DNA of 64,000 nt from Oscillospiraceae bacterium (GTDB lineage Bacteria; Bacillota; Clostridia; Oscillospirales; CAG-272), in assembly GCA_015064155.1 (NCBI GenBank), contig SVST01000002.1, positions 1-64,000 on the forward strand, read 5' to 3'. Each line of letters opens with the position of its first letter. The stretch's first letter is position 1. Below, piece by piece: positions 32,592 to 41,512 of the stretch. Under the pieces are notes generated by a model. That model was not told where the DNA came from and did not search any database. It worked only from the letters and a program-made list of their open reading frames with translations. A program made the translations under genes and the position numbers.

Positions 32592-33425
32592 TTAATACTC
32601 GTTCGGGAGCTCTTCAAGCTCGTCGCATCTGAATACGGGTCCATCCTTACATACGTACTTCGCGCCTACGTTACATCTTCCGCATTTACCGACACCGCAC
32701 TTCATGCGAAGCTCCAGCGTGGTATAGACCTGCGTTTTGTCAAAGCCAAGCGCAATCAATCCCTCCAGCGTAAACTTGATCATGATGGGAGGACCGCAAA
32801 GCACCGCGGTCTTGTTCGTATCAAAGCCAAGCTCCTTGACGTAATTGGGAACGAAGCCTACGTGACCGTCCCAATCGGGCTGCGCGTTATCGATGGTCAG
32901 GTGAACCTTCACGCCCGCATCGTTCGACCACTCCTCAATGATCTCGCGATAATCCAACAGATCTGCCTTGCTGCGCGAGCCGTATACGATGTCGATATCA
33001 CCGTAGCGGTCGCGGTAGTGACGGCAATAGTTGATAACCGAACGCAAGGGGGCAAGACCTACACCGCCCGCAATGAACAACAAATTTTTGCCTGCAAAGA
33101 CGTCGTCCACGGGGAACGGATTTCCGTAAGGACCTCTGATCGTGATCTGTTGCCCTGCTTCAGCCGCGTGCAGCCATTCGGTTACACAACCGCACTTTTT
33201 GATGGAAAACTCCATATATTCGGTATTCGTGGGCGAAGAGGTGATGGAAAACATTGCCTCGCCGACACCGGGAATCGAAAGCATTGCACACTGTCCCGGG
33301 CGATGGTCAAACGCCTTCTTGCCGTCGGGAGTCACAACGCGAAAGGTCTTGATGTCGGGAGTATCGAGCCGCACGTCGGTGATCACACCGACTACGGGAA
33401 TCAGGGTATCGGGTGTATTAGTCAT
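32592..33425 (-). CDS. NAD(P)H-FAD reductase subunit, FlxA/AsrB-like
   Basis: 277 residues of the ferredoxin-NADP reductase family. The FAD domain is about 1-105 ('HRPGQCAMLSIPGVG'), the NAD domain opens with 'LLFIAGGVGLAPLRSV' (about 112-127), and the C-terminal 2Fe-2S site is 'KCGVGKCGRCNVG' (about 242-254) with a later Cys. It is the electron entry subunit in sulfhydrogenase gamma, AsrB and FlxA proteins. The context with HdrABC and MvhD points to FlxA, oxidising NADH. It overlaps the preceding gene by 8 bp. Confidence 0.88.
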   Translation of the reverse strand: MTNTPDTLIPVVGVITDVRLDTPDIKTFRVVTPDGKKAFDHRPGQCAMLSIPGVGEAMFSITSSPTNTEYMEFSIKKCGCVTEWLHAAEAGQQITIRGPYGNPFPVDDVFAGKNLLFIAGGVGLAPLRSVINYCRHYRDRYGDIDIVYGSRSKADLLDYREIIEEWSNDAGVKVHLTIDNAQPDWDGHVGFVPNYVKELGFDTNKTAVLCGPPIMIKFTLEGLIALGFDKTQVYTTLELRMKCGVGKCGRCNVGAKYVCKDGPVFRCDELEELPNEY

Positions 33426-34446
33426 TTTCGTTTCCTCCCATTGCTTTCATCACTTTCACGATATTCATCGAAATCGGACACTTGGAAAGGCATCTGCCGC
33501 ATCCTACGCATCCAAAGATTCCCTCGTTATTCTCGGGATAGTAGACCAGCTTATGCATGAATCTTTGGCGGAAACGCTCGGTTTGCGTCAGTCTGTTGTT
33601 TCCGTGCGCCATTTTCGTGAATTCGGAATACATACAAGAGTCCCAACAACGGAAGCGAATCACGCCGTTCCCCGTGTTGAAATCCTTGATATCGTAGCAC
33701 TGGCAGGTGGGGCAAACGAAGGTACAGGTTCCGCAGCCCAAGCAGGTGGAGGACAGACTCTCCCACAAAGGATTGTTGAAAAATTCCTTGGTTTTTCCGC
33801 CGCCGAAATTCTTGGTATCCAGATCCTTCAAGGGCAGCTTCTCCAGAATTTTCTGCGTCTTTGCCCTTTGTGCATCTACCGCTTCGGTTCCGCATTCCTC
33901 GCAAAGATCTCCGATCAAAGCAAGCAGCGCACTTCCCTTTTCGGTATTCGCGGTAAAGTATACTGCGTCATCGGTTCTCCAAGCGGTTACGTCACCTGCG
34001 GGAGAGGTCGCGTCGATGCCGAAAACCGAGCAGAAGCAGGTTTCGGCAGGCTTGCCGCACGCTACCGACACGATAATGCCGTGGTCACGGCGATTTTTGT
34101 AAAAGCTGTCAACGGGGTCGGAGAGGAACACGCGGTCCAGAATATCAAAGCTGCGAACGTCGCACGCGCGAACGCCGAAGATTACGAAAACCTCGTTTTC
34201 TTCGCGGATGTCGATCACCTCAATCTTCTTGCCCTCGGTTTTAAACTCCATCAGATTTTCGGTTTGCGGGAAGAAGAAGTCCTTGGCACTGCGCTCGGTA
34301 TTAAGCGCGGTGCTCCACTCCTTGCCCTCGCTCCATACGTCAAAGCGAGTTTTTCCGTCGCCTCTGTCAACGGGAAGATAGAGCTTCATCGATTCGGCAA
34401 TCCTTGCGAATGCCGCGTTGACGTTTTGAAGAGAACATTTCAACAT
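33418..34446 (-). CDS. 4Fe-4S dicluster protein, FlxB/AsrA-like
   Basis: 342 residues. The N-terminal two thirds resembles the AsrA/sulfhydrogenase-beta fold ('VIFGVRACDVRSFDILDRVF', about 130-149). Two cluster motifs follow: CLGCGTCTFVCPTC (about 233-246) and CVGCGRCLSKCP (about 312-323). It probably relays electrons from the FAD-NADH subunit towards MvhD/HdrA. Its start codon overlaps the previous stop (TAATG). Confidence 0.85.
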   Translation of the reverse strand: MLKCSLQNVNAAFARIAESMKLYLPVDRGDGKTRFDVWSEGKEWSTALNTERSAKDFFFPQTENLMEFKTEGKKIEVIDIREENEVFVIFGVRACDVRSFDILDRVFLSDPVDSFYKNRRDHGIIVSVACGKPAETCFCSVFGIDATSPAGDVTAWRTDDAVYFTANTEKGSALLALIGDLCEECGTEAVDAQRAKTQKILEKLPLKDLDTKNFGGGKTKEFFNNPLWESLSSTCLGCGTCTFVCPTCQCYDIKDFNTGNGVIRFRCWDSCMYSEFTKMAHGNNRLTQTERFRQRFMHKLVYYPENNEGIFGCVGCGRCLSKCPISMNIVKVMKAMGGNEND

Positions 34447-35438
34447 TACCGATCCCCCCTATCAAAAACCTCGCCGGGCTCCAGGTCGCCAAGCGTATAA
34501 TCGATCAACGGTGCGCGACTTCCAACCTCGGCACCCGCCTGATACTCCCCGTAAAACTCGTTGATGTCCTTGATAAATTTACGGTTGAGCAGATGAAGCG
34601 GAATATTTTGCGGGCAAACGCGCGAGCATTCACCGCAATCGGTGCAGCGTCCCGCCACGTGGAACGCGCGGATGATGTGGAACATCTTTTCCTCAAAGCT
34701 GTTGGCGGGAGCCTTGTTCTCCAAGGAGGATGCGGGGTTATCAAACACACACTTTTCGCAGGTGCAAGCGGGGCAAGCGTCGCGGCAAGCATTACAGCGG
34801 ATGCAGCGCGAAAGCTCCTTCTGCCAGAACGCAAAGCGCTCGTCGGGAGTCATTTTCTCCAATGCCTCGACCTCATCAAAGCGATTGGAATCGATCACGT
34901 CGCCCGCATCTCCCAAAAGCTCGTCGTAAGCCACGTGCTTTTTGCTCTTGCAGTTCTTGCAACGCTCGGAAAGAGCGTCGGCATAGGATACGCGAATCGG
35001 TGCATCCTCGTACAGCGTGCTGACTGCCATCGCGTCGGCTTCAAATTCGATCTTCGAAATACCGTCGCCTGCGATGCTCTTAACACGGTTGATATCTGCC
35101 ATGCCTTCGCAGGGGACACCGACGACGTAAACGCGCTCGCGGTCAAAGCGGTGCTCGGTAAGCAGCTGATTGAAGCTGTAGGTATCGCAAGGCTTGAGGA
35201 AGACCAGAATCTTCCCCTCATGCTTGCGGGTTTTGGCTACCAAATACTTGGAAAAGTTCGCGCCGCAGAAATCATTCCATACGAAATTCGCTTTCAGATC
35301 GGCGGCATCGGTGAAGACGAAGGGTGTGACGTCATAGTCAAATTCACCGGCTCTCCAACCGAGAACACAGGATACCGTGTTGCTCTCAAGCAAGGCAACC
35401 GCCTTCTCCAGCAACACCTCACGGTTTATTTTTTGCAT
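34446..35438 (-). CDS. 4Fe-4S dicluster protein, FlxC/FrhB-like
   Basis: 330 residues. An N-terminal region with 'ILVFLKPCDTYSFNQLL' resembles the second iron-sulfur protein of Flx and formate/F420-type modules. A 'CKNC' pair lies near residue 181, and two ferredoxin motifs follow, CIRCNACRDACPAC (about 217-230) and CTDCGECSRVCP (about 268-279). It overlaps the mvhD-like gene by 13 bp. Exact electron partners are inferred from gene order. Confidence 0.83.
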   Translation of the reverse strand: MQKINREVLLEKAVALLESNTVSCVLGWRAGEFDYDVTPFVFTDAADLKANFVWNDFCGANFSKYLVAKTRKHEGKILVFLKPCDTYSFNQLLTEHRFDRERVYVVGVPCEGMADINRVKSIAGDGISKIEFEADAMAVSTLYEDAPIRVSYADALSERCKNCKSKKHVAYDELLGDAGDVIDSNRFDEVEALEKMTPDERFAFWQKELSRCIRCNACRDACPACTCEKCVFDNPASSLENKAPANSFEEKMFHIIRAFHVAGRCTDCGECSRVCPQNIPLHLLNRKFIKDINEFYGEYQAGAEVGSRAPLIDYTLGDLEPGEVFDRGDR

Positions 35439-35860
35439 CTCAGATCCTCCAATCTCTTGTTTTCTCCAAGTGCTGTTACGGTTTCAACGAAATCGTTCAT
35501 GGTTGCGGCAAACTTTGCGCCCTCTGCCGCAGAAACCCACTCAACGCGGGTACGCTCACGCTCAATGCCCAGATAATCCAGCATGGAGAACAACAGAGCC
35601 ATACGACGGCGCGTATAGTAGTTCCCCGAGGTGTAATGGCAGTCACCGGGATGGCATCCGCACAAAATCACACCGTCCGCACCGCGCTGAAAGGCACGCA
35701 AAACGAACATGGGATTGACGCGGCAGGAGCAAGGCACGCGAATGATCTTGACATCCGCAGGATAGTTCAAACGGTTGTTTCCCGCCAGATCTGCGCCCGC
35801 ATAGGAACACCAGTTGCAGCAAAACGCTACGATCAGGGGCTTATGTTCTTTCATTTGCAT
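35426..35860 (-). CDS. mvhD: MvhD/FlxD-type iron-sulfur protein
   Basis: 144 residues from ATG 35860 (GGAGG 11 bp upstream; an ATG two codons later is possible). The MvhD 2Fe-2S cysteines are in 'VAFCCNWCSYAGADL', 'RVPCSCRVNP' and 'VILCGCHPGDCHY'. MvhD/FlxD connects a hydrogenase or flavin module to HdrA. The start overlaps the hdrA stop by about 10 bp, which matches that pairing. Confidence 0.92.
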   Translation of the reverse strand: MQMKEHKPLIVAFCCNWCSYAGADLAGNNRLNYPADVKIIRVPCSCRVNPMFVLRAFQRGADGVILCGCHPGDCHYTSGNYYTRRRMALLFSMLDYLGIERERTRVEWVSAAEGAKFAATMNDFVETVTALGENKRLEDLRCKK

Positions 35861-37845
35861 ATTGCATCCACCTCCGCAATGATTTGGCTGTTGGCAAAGC
35901 CGCGAAGATCCATCGCACCCGAAGGACAGGTCACCGTACACGCACCGCAGCCCTGGCAAACCGCGGGATTGACCTGCGCCACACGGCGAATCGCGGTGGT
36001 TCGGTTGGGCATACGGAATTCCTTTTCCGCATAGGTGATCGCACCGTAAGGACATACCTTTTCGCAGGACGAGCAGCCATTACACATCCACTCGTCGGGG
36101 TTTGCGATGCAGGGGTTGCCCGTCAGCTTATCCTTTGCAAGCAGACCGATGACCTTTGCGGCGGCGGCACTTGCCTGCGATACGGTTTCGGGAATATCCT
36201 TGGGACCTTGGCAGGCACCCGACAAGAACACGCCCGCCGTGGGGCTTTCCACGGGACGGAGCTTGGGATGCGCTTCGGTAAAGAAGTCGTTGGTATCCAT
36301 GCTTGCCGTCAGCATCGTTGCCAAGGGACGGGCAGACTTATCGGGCTCGATTGCGGCGGCAAGCACCACGAGATCGGCATCGATATGAAGCTGTCGATTG
36401 TTGAGCAGATCGGATGCCTGCACCTTGAGCTTATTGCCCTCGGGCGAAACCTTACCGACCATACCCTTGATGTATTTCACACCGTATTCCTCAACGGCAC
36501 GGCGATAAAACTCATCAAAGCTCTTACCGGGGGTACGGACGTCGATATAGAATACGTAAACCTCGGTATCCGGATATTTATCACGCGTCAGCATTGCGTG
36601 CTTTGCAGTGTACATACAGCAGATCTTGGAGCAATATTCCTTGCCCTTCTCCGCGCAAGACGCGCAACGCGAGCCAACGCACTGTACGAACACGATGGTG
36701 TGCGGATGTACACCGTCGGAGGGACGAAGCAGTTTTCCGGCGGTAGGTCCTGCCGCATTGGTCAAACGCTCGAACTCCAGAGAGGTAATCACGTCCTTGG
36801 ACTGATTGTACGCAAACTCATCGAACTTCTCCATGCTGATGGGATTGAAGCCGGTTGCCGCAACGATCGCGCCATACTTTTCTTCAATAATTTCGTCCTT
36901 TTGCTTGTAGTCGATCGCACCCGCGGTACAAACCTTGGCACACACGCCGCATTTGCCGTTTTTGAGCATATTACAAGCGTTGGGATCGATGGTAGCAACC
37001 TTCGGAACAGCCTGCGCAAACGGAATGTAAATGGCGCGACGGTTATCCATACCGAGGTTGAACTCGTTGGGAACCTTCTTCATCGGACATTTTTCCACGC
37101 ACGCACCGCAGCCCGTGCAAACGTCCTCCTTGACGAATCTTGCGCGCTTCTTGATCTTGACGTCAAAGTTTCCGACAAAGCCCGAAATCGACTCCACCTC
37201 ACTGTAAGAGAAGATACGGATCTTTTCATGCTGTGCAACGTCCACCATTTTCGGGGTCAGGATACAAGCGGCACAGTCAAGCGTCGGGAAGGTCTTATCA
37301 AGCTGCGCCATCTTTCCGCCGATGGTGGGCTTGGTTTCCACGATATCCACGGGGAATCCCGCGTCCGCAATATCCAGCGCGGTTTGAATACCGGCAATAC
37401 CGCCGCCGATCACCAAGGCGCGCTTGGTAACGGGAGATTCACCGGGAGTCAGGGGAGCATTCAGATTCACCTTTGCAATCGCCGCTTTTCCGAGGATGAT
37501 CGCCTTTTCGGTGCCGGTTGCCATGTCCTTGTGTACCCAGGAGCACTGCTCGCGGATGTTGGCGATTTCCACCATGTAAGGGTTCAGTCCCGCTGCTGCC
37601 GCGGTCTTGCGGAAGGTTGCCTCGTGCATACGGGGCGAGCAGGAGCAAACCACGATACCGGTCAGGCGATGCTCCTTTACCGCATCGATAATCATGTTCT
37701 GTCCCGCCTGGGAGCACATATATTGGTAGTTGTCGGAAAAGACAACGCCGGGCTCGTGCTTCAGTGCATCGGAAACCGCCTGCACGTCAACCGTGCCTGC
37801 AATGTTCGTGCCGCACCAGCACACAAAAACACCAATTCTTTGCAT
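35851..37845 (-). CDS. hdrA: Heterodisulfide reductase-like subunit A (FAD, bifurcating)
   Basis: 664 residues, full HdrA length. It has an N-terminal domain ('RIGVFVCWCGTNI'), the FAD motif 'ALVIGGGIAGIQTALDIADAG' in part (about 143-160), and internal ferredoxin sites 'CTGCGACVEKCP' (about 245) and 'CGVCAKVC' (about 300). A C-terminal ferredoxin domain follows with CNGCSSCEKVCP and CQGCGACTVTCP (about 595-645). HdrA carries the FAD that splits electron pairs between a low-potential ferredoxin and a high-potential acceptor. Here the acceptor branch (HdrBC) lies in an operon with fumarate reductase. Confidence 0.95.
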   Translation of the reverse strand: MQRIGVFVCWCGTNIAGTVDVQAVSDALKHEPGVVFSDNYQYMCSQAGQNMIIDAVKEHRLTGIVVCSCSPRMHEATFRKTAAAAGLNPYMVEIANIREQCSWVHKDMATGTEKAIILGKAAIAKVNLNAPLTPGESPVTKRALVIGGGIAGIQTALDIADAGFPVDIVETKPTIGGKMAQLDKTFPTLDCAACILTPKMVDVAQHEKIRIFSYSEVESISGFVGNFDVKIKKRARFVKEDVCTGCGACVEKCPMKKVPNEFNLGMDNRRAIYIPFAQAVPKVATIDPNACNMLKNGKCGVCAKVCTAGAIDYKQKDEIIEEKYGAIVAATGFNPISMEKFDEFAYNQSKDVITSLEFERLTNAAGPTAGKLLRPSDGVHPHTIVFVQCVGSRCASCAEKGKEYCSKICCMYTAKHAMLTRDKYPDTEVYVFYIDVRTPGKSFDEFYRRAVEEYGVKYIKGMVGKVSPEGNKLKVQASDLLNNRQLHIDADLVVLAAAIEPDKSARPLATMLTASMDTNDFFTEAHPKLRPVESPTAGVFLSGACQGPKDIPETVSQASAAAAKVIGLLAKDKLTGNPCIANPDEWMCNGCSSCEKVCPYGAITYAEKEFRMPNRTTAIRRVAQVNPAVCQGCGACTVTCPSGAMDLRGFANSQIIAEVDAICK

Positions 37846-37859
37846 TTGTCCTTTCCTCC

Positions 37860-38252
37860 TTATTTCGTATACTTACGGAATGCGCTGACGATTGCCTGCT
37901 GCGGCATATCCTCGTCGAGAAGCGCGGGGACCGCATCTGCCGTCAGGTGATTCATTCCCTGCTGTCTGACCGTAATCAAGCGCACTGCCTCAATCAGCTT
38001 TGCGGGCTCGACGCCGCGCGGACAACGCTCCACGCAAGCAAAGCAGGTCAGGCATTTGTAAAGCGAATCGGAAGCCATCAAGGGCTCGATATCACCGTTT
38101 TCGATCATATTGACAAACTGATGCGGATGATACTCCATCTCGTCGTATGCAGGACAGGTTGCCGAGCATTTCCCGCAACGCATACATTTCAAAGGATTTG
38201 CTCCGCTGATACGGATCACTTCCTCCTTCAAAGCGTTGGTATCCTTATTCAT
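37860..38252 (-). CDS. hdrC: Heterodisulfide reductase-like subunit C
   Basis: 130 residues with two 4Fe-4S motifs, CMRCGKCSATCP (about 23-34) and CLTCFACVERCP (about 67-78). ATG 38252 has AAGGAGG upstream and overlaps the hdrB stop by 8 bp. It relays electrons from HdrA to HdrB. Confidence 0.93.
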   Translation of the reverse strand: MNKDTNALKEEVIRISGANPLKCMRCGKCSATCPAYDEMEYHPHQFVNMIENGDIEPLMASDSLYKCLTCFACVERCPRGVEPAKLIEAVRLITVRQQGMNHLTADAVPALLDEDMPQQAIVSAFRKYTK

Positions 38253-39033
38253 GGGAATCCTCCTTTACACCAAGCGCCTCTGCCAACAGCTCGGTAAAAT
38301 AAATCACGGGAACCGAAGAGCCACTCTTTTCCAGGTTGTAGCGGCAAAGGGGGCACGCGGTAACGATTGCTTCCGCACCGCAGCCTACCGCGTTTTCGGT
38401 TACACGGTTACTCTTTTTCTTTGCAGACTCACGAGATTCCATTGCGATGTAGCCGCCGCAGCACTCGTTGCGGTACGCATAATAAACGGGCTCTGCACCG
38501 ATTGCGCGAATGAAATCCTCCATGATACGGGGATTTTCGGGGTCGTCCATCTGCATCACGTTGCCGGGACGCAAAAGGAGGCAGCCGTAGTATGCGGCAA
38601 TCTTCTTGCCCTTTTGGGGATTGACAACCTTTTCCTTGAGCGTGTCAAAGCCCACCAGATCGCGCAGCATCTCCAAATAGTGATACACTGCAGTTGATCC
38701 GTCGTAGGACTCTTCTTCATTCATATAACGGTTTACCTTATCGGCAAACTCTGCATCCCGCATGGCGTGATTGGTCTGCTTAATCACGTTATGGCAAGCC
38801 GAGCAAACCGTAACCAAGGGTTGCTCCTTCTCTTTTGCCGCCTTCAGGGCACGCACCGAAGAGAGCTTGGTGGCAATTTCATCGCGCGAGGTGGTAAACA
38901 CACCGCCACAGCACTGCCACTCTTCAATTTCCTCCAGCGTGATCCCCAAAGCCTCGGCGCATTTTCTTGCGTAAACGTCAAGATCCTTTGCCTTGTTTTT
39001 CAGGGTACAGCCCGGAAAATAACTAACTTTCAT
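38245..39033 (-). CDS. hdrB: Heterodisulfide reductase-like subunit B (two CCG domains)
   Basis: 262 residues. Three ATG codons are consecutive (39033-39039); the third has the best spacing from GGAGG and gives the family start MKVSYFPGC. Both CCG cluster-binding domains are complete: 'CCGGVFTTSRDE' plus 'CSACHN', and 'ECCGGYIAMESRE' plus 'ACPLCRYN'. These bind the noncubane 4Fe-4S clusters that reduce disulfides in methanogens. An HdrB-like protein is also part of the 8-methylmenaquinol:fumarate reductases, so a role in delivering electrons to FrdB is plausible. Confidence 0.93.
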   Translation of the reverse strand: MKVSYFPGCTLKNKAKDLDVYARKCAEALGITLEEIEEWQCCGGVFTTSRDEIATKLSSVRALKAAKEKEQPLVTVCSACHNVIKQTNHAMRDAEFADKVNRYMNEEESYDGSTAVYHYLEMLRDLVGFDTLKEKVVNPQKGKKIAAYYGCLLLRPGNVMQMDDPENPRIMEDFIRAIGAEPVYYAYRNECCGGYIAMESRESAKKKSNRVTENAVGCGAEAIVTACPLCRYNLEKSGSSVPVIYFTELLAEALGVKEDSHE

Positions 39034-39048
39034 CATCATGCCTCCAAA

Positions 39049-40425
39049 TTATACCATCTGTTCGGGATGGAAGACCTCGTCAAAGCGCTCTGCGGACAAG
39101 AATCCAAGCTCAACGCAGGCTTCCTTGAGCGAAATATTATCCTTGAATGCTTTTTTGGCGGTCTTTGCCGCATTTTCGTATCCGATATAGGGATTGAGCG
39201 CGGTTACCAGCATCAGCGAGTTGTGCAGATTGTGGTGCATCTTCTCGCGGTTTGCGGTGATACCGACAGCACAGTTTTTATTAAAGGAAGTAATTGCCTC
39301 GGCGAGCAATCTTGCCGACTGCAGGAAATTGTAAATGCAAACGGGCATAAACACGTTCAATTCAAAGTTGCCCTGCGATGCCGCCATGCCGACCGCTACG
39401 TCGTTGCCCATGACCTGTACGGCTACCATGGTAACAGCCTCACACTGCGTGGGGTTCACCTTACCGGGCATAATCGAGGAGCCGGGCTCGTTCTCGGGAA
39501 TAAAGATTTCGCCAAGACCGTCGCGGGGACCCGATGCCAACCAGCGAACGTCGTTTGCAATCTTCATCATGTCGCAGGCAAGTGCCTTGATCGCACCGTG
39601 CGCGAATACCAATTCGTCCTTAGAGGTGAGAGAATGGAACTTGTTGGATGCGGTTACAAAGGGCTTGCCCGTGATCTTACCGATCTCGGTTGCTACCATC
39701 GTATCAAATCCCTTGGGAGCGTTCAGACCCGTACCGACCGCGGTACCGCCGAGTGCCAGCTCATACAAGGGAGCGATCGAACGCTGAATCAGCTCAACGT
39801 CCTTTTCCAGGCTGGATCTCCAGCCGCTGATCTCCTGGCTGAACTTGATCGGGGTTGCGTCCTGCAAATGGGTTCTTCCACTCTTTACGATGCCTTCGTT
39901 CTCGGCTTCCAGACGCTTGAAGGTTTCGATCAACGTATTCACCGCAGGAATCAGCTTATCCTCCAGGGCAAGAACCGCCGCGATGTGCATTGCCGTGGGG
40001 AAGGTATCGTTGGAGGATTGGCTCATGTTGGAGTCGTCATTGGGATGAACCAGCTTTTTACCGAGGATCTCGTTTGCGCGGTTTGCAATGACCTCGTTGG
40101 CATTCATGTTAGATTGCGTACCGGAGCCAGTCTGCCAAACGACCAACGGAAAATGGCTGTTGAGCTTGCCCGCCATCACCTCATCGCAAGCGGTGCGGAT
40201 TGCACAAAGCTTTTCCTCGGTCATCTTTTCGGGGCGAAGAGCGTGATTGGTCACGGCTGCCGCCTGCTTCAATACACCAAACGCATGAATGATCTCCATC
40301 GGCATGGTTTCGATTCCCACACCGATCTCAAAGTTTTCGTGGCTTCTTTGGGTCTGTGCAGCCCACAAGCGGTCTGCGGGAACCTTAACCTCGCCCATCG
40401 AATCATGTTCAATACGGTACTCCAT
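39049..40425 (-). CDS. fumC: Class II fumarate hydratase
   Basis: 458 residues from ATG 40425 (GGAGGA 8 bp upstream; GTG 40431 is too close). It interconverts malate and fumarate. The superfamily signature GSSIMPGKVNP is at about 315-325, with 'SGRTHLQDATP' and 'GTQSNMNANEVI' active-site regions. It is oxygen-stable and iron-free, unlike FumA. It sits between the malate/lactate-type dehydrogenase and hdrB (15-31 bp gaps), supplying fumarate to the reductase of the same operon. Confidence 0.96.
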   Translation of the reverse strand: MEYRIEHDSMGEVKVPADRLWAAQTQRSHENFEIGVGIETMPMEIIHAFGVLKQAAAVTNHALRPEKMTEEKLCAIRTACDEVMAGKLNSHFPLVVWQTGSGTQSNMNANEVIANRANEILGKKLVHPNDDSNMSQSSNDTFPTAMHIAAVLALEDKLIPAVNTLIETFKRLEAENEGIVKSGRTHLQDATPIKFSQEISGWRSSLEKDVELIQRSIAPLYELALGGTAVGTGLNAPKGFDTMVATEIGKITGKPFVTASNKFHSLTSKDELVFAHGAIKALACDMMKIANDVRWLASGPRDGLGEIFIPENEPGSSIMPGKVNPTQCEAVTMVAVQVMGNDVAVGMAASQGNFELNVFMPVCIYNFLQSARLLAEAITSFNKNCAVGITANREKMHHNLHNSLMLVTALNPYIGYENAAKTAKKAFKDNISLKEACVELGFLSAERFDEVFHPEQMV

Positions 40426-40456
40426 CTTCACTATCCTCCAAAAAATTCTATATCAT

Positions 40457-41401
40457 TTAAATTTTAATGCTATTGATAACGGCTCTCAGACTATCTGCGC
40501 TTCTGTGCAGATTCACAAGCTCCTCGTCGTTCAAACGAAGCATAACCTTGCTGTGTGCGCCGGCTTCCCCAACGATGTTCAAAAGGCTAAGACAAATGTC
40601 GTCGATCCCGTACTCGCCGTGCAGCATGGTAGAAACGGTCAGCGTGGTATCAATACCGCTGAGCAGGCATTGACAGATATGCGCCACCGACATCGAAACG
40701 GCATAGAAGGTTGCACCCTTTCTTTGAATCACGCTGGCACCCGACTTGCGGACGTACTCCTCAACCTCGTTGCGATCAAGCTTCGGGTAGTTGCGGTCAA
40801 CGTGCAGCAAAGAGCCTGCATACTCGTCAACCGGAACGTTCGAAATGTTGGCAAGCGACCAGGTAACGAAAGAGGAATCGCCGTGCTCACCGAGAACGTA
40901 AGCGTGCACGTTCTGCTGGTTCACCGCATAATACTCCGAAATTCTGGAGCGCAAGCGCGCAGTATCCAAAATCGTTCCCGAACCGATGATGCGCGCCTCG
41001 GGAAGACCCGAATACTTGCAGAATACGTAAGTCAGAATATCCACGGGGTTGCTTACGATAATGTAGCTTGCATTGGGAGCATATTTCAAAATTTGCGGTG
41101 TGATGGACTTGAGAATATCGACGTTGGTCTGTGCCAAATCCAAGCGAGATTGTCCTGCCTTTCTGGCAACACCCGAGGTGATAATCACGATGTCGGAGCC
41201 GGCCGCATCGGGATAGCTTCCCGCATAGATCGAGCAAGGGTTGCAAAAGGGCGTTCCCTGACGGATATCCATTGCCTCGCCAAGTGCCTTTTCACCGTTG
41301 ATATCGATCATCACGATCTCGGATGCGATGCCCGAAATCGTCAAGGTATACGCAATGGTAGAGCCTACGCTACCCGTTCCGATAACCGTAATTTTTTTCA
41401 T
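40457..41401 (-). CDS. LDH-fold dehydrogenase, predicted malate-specific
   Basis: 314 residues with NAD motif 'VIGTGSVGSTIAY' (7-19), catalytic 'GEHGDSSF' and 'NPVDILTY'. Overall it is most like bacterial L-lactate dehydrogenase. In the mobile substrate loop, however, 'SGVARKAGQSRLDL' has Arg80 where LDH has the pyruvate-specifying Gln102; Arg at this place is the malate/oxaloacetate determinant. The next gene is fumarase. So it probably reduces oxaloacetate to malate with NADH at the head of the pathway, although sequence databases may call it lactate dehydrogenase. GAGGAA lies before the ATG. Confidence 0.9.
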   Translation of the reverse strand: MKKITVIGTGSVGSTIAYTLTISGIASEIVMIDINGEKALGEAMDIRQGTPFCNPCSIYAGSYPDAAGSDIVIITSGVARKAGQSRLDLAQTNVDILKSITPQILKYAPNASYIIVSNPVDILTYVFCKYSGLPEARIIGSGTILDTARLRSRISEYYAVNQQNVHAYVLGEHGDSSFVTWSLANISNVPVDEYAGSLLHVDRNYPKLDRNEVEEYVRKSGASVIQRKGATFYAVSMSVAHICQCLLSGIDTTLTVSTMLHGEYGIDDICLSLLNIVGEAGAHSKVMLRLNDEELVNLHRSADSLRAVINSIKI

Positions 41402-41410
41402 AACTGTTCC

Positions 41411-41482
41411 TCACTTTTTCAATCGAATTTTTCCGGAGTTCTCGCGTGCCCGTCTTTCAAAAGTTTCCTTATTTATGCGCAT
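41411..41482 (-). CDS. Possible 23-residue leader peptide gene
   Basis: ATG 41482 has GGAGG 8 bp upstream and encodes MRINKETFERRARENSGKIR then LKK, a very basic peptide. It stops 9 bp before the dehydrogenase ATG, its TGA lying within that gene's ribosome site region. It is the only reading frame between the operon promoter and the first gene. Translation is inferred only from the ribosome site. Confidence 0.4.
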   Translation of the reverse strand: MRINKETFERRARENSGKIRLKK

Positions 41483-41512
41483 CGCATAGACCTCCATTTT
41501 GAGCCTGTTATT

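Noticed and set aside
35884-37950. 688-codon plus-strand open frame opposite hdrA
   Set aside because: It is the shadow of hdrA; composition is Arg/His/Cys-rich without any family pattern.
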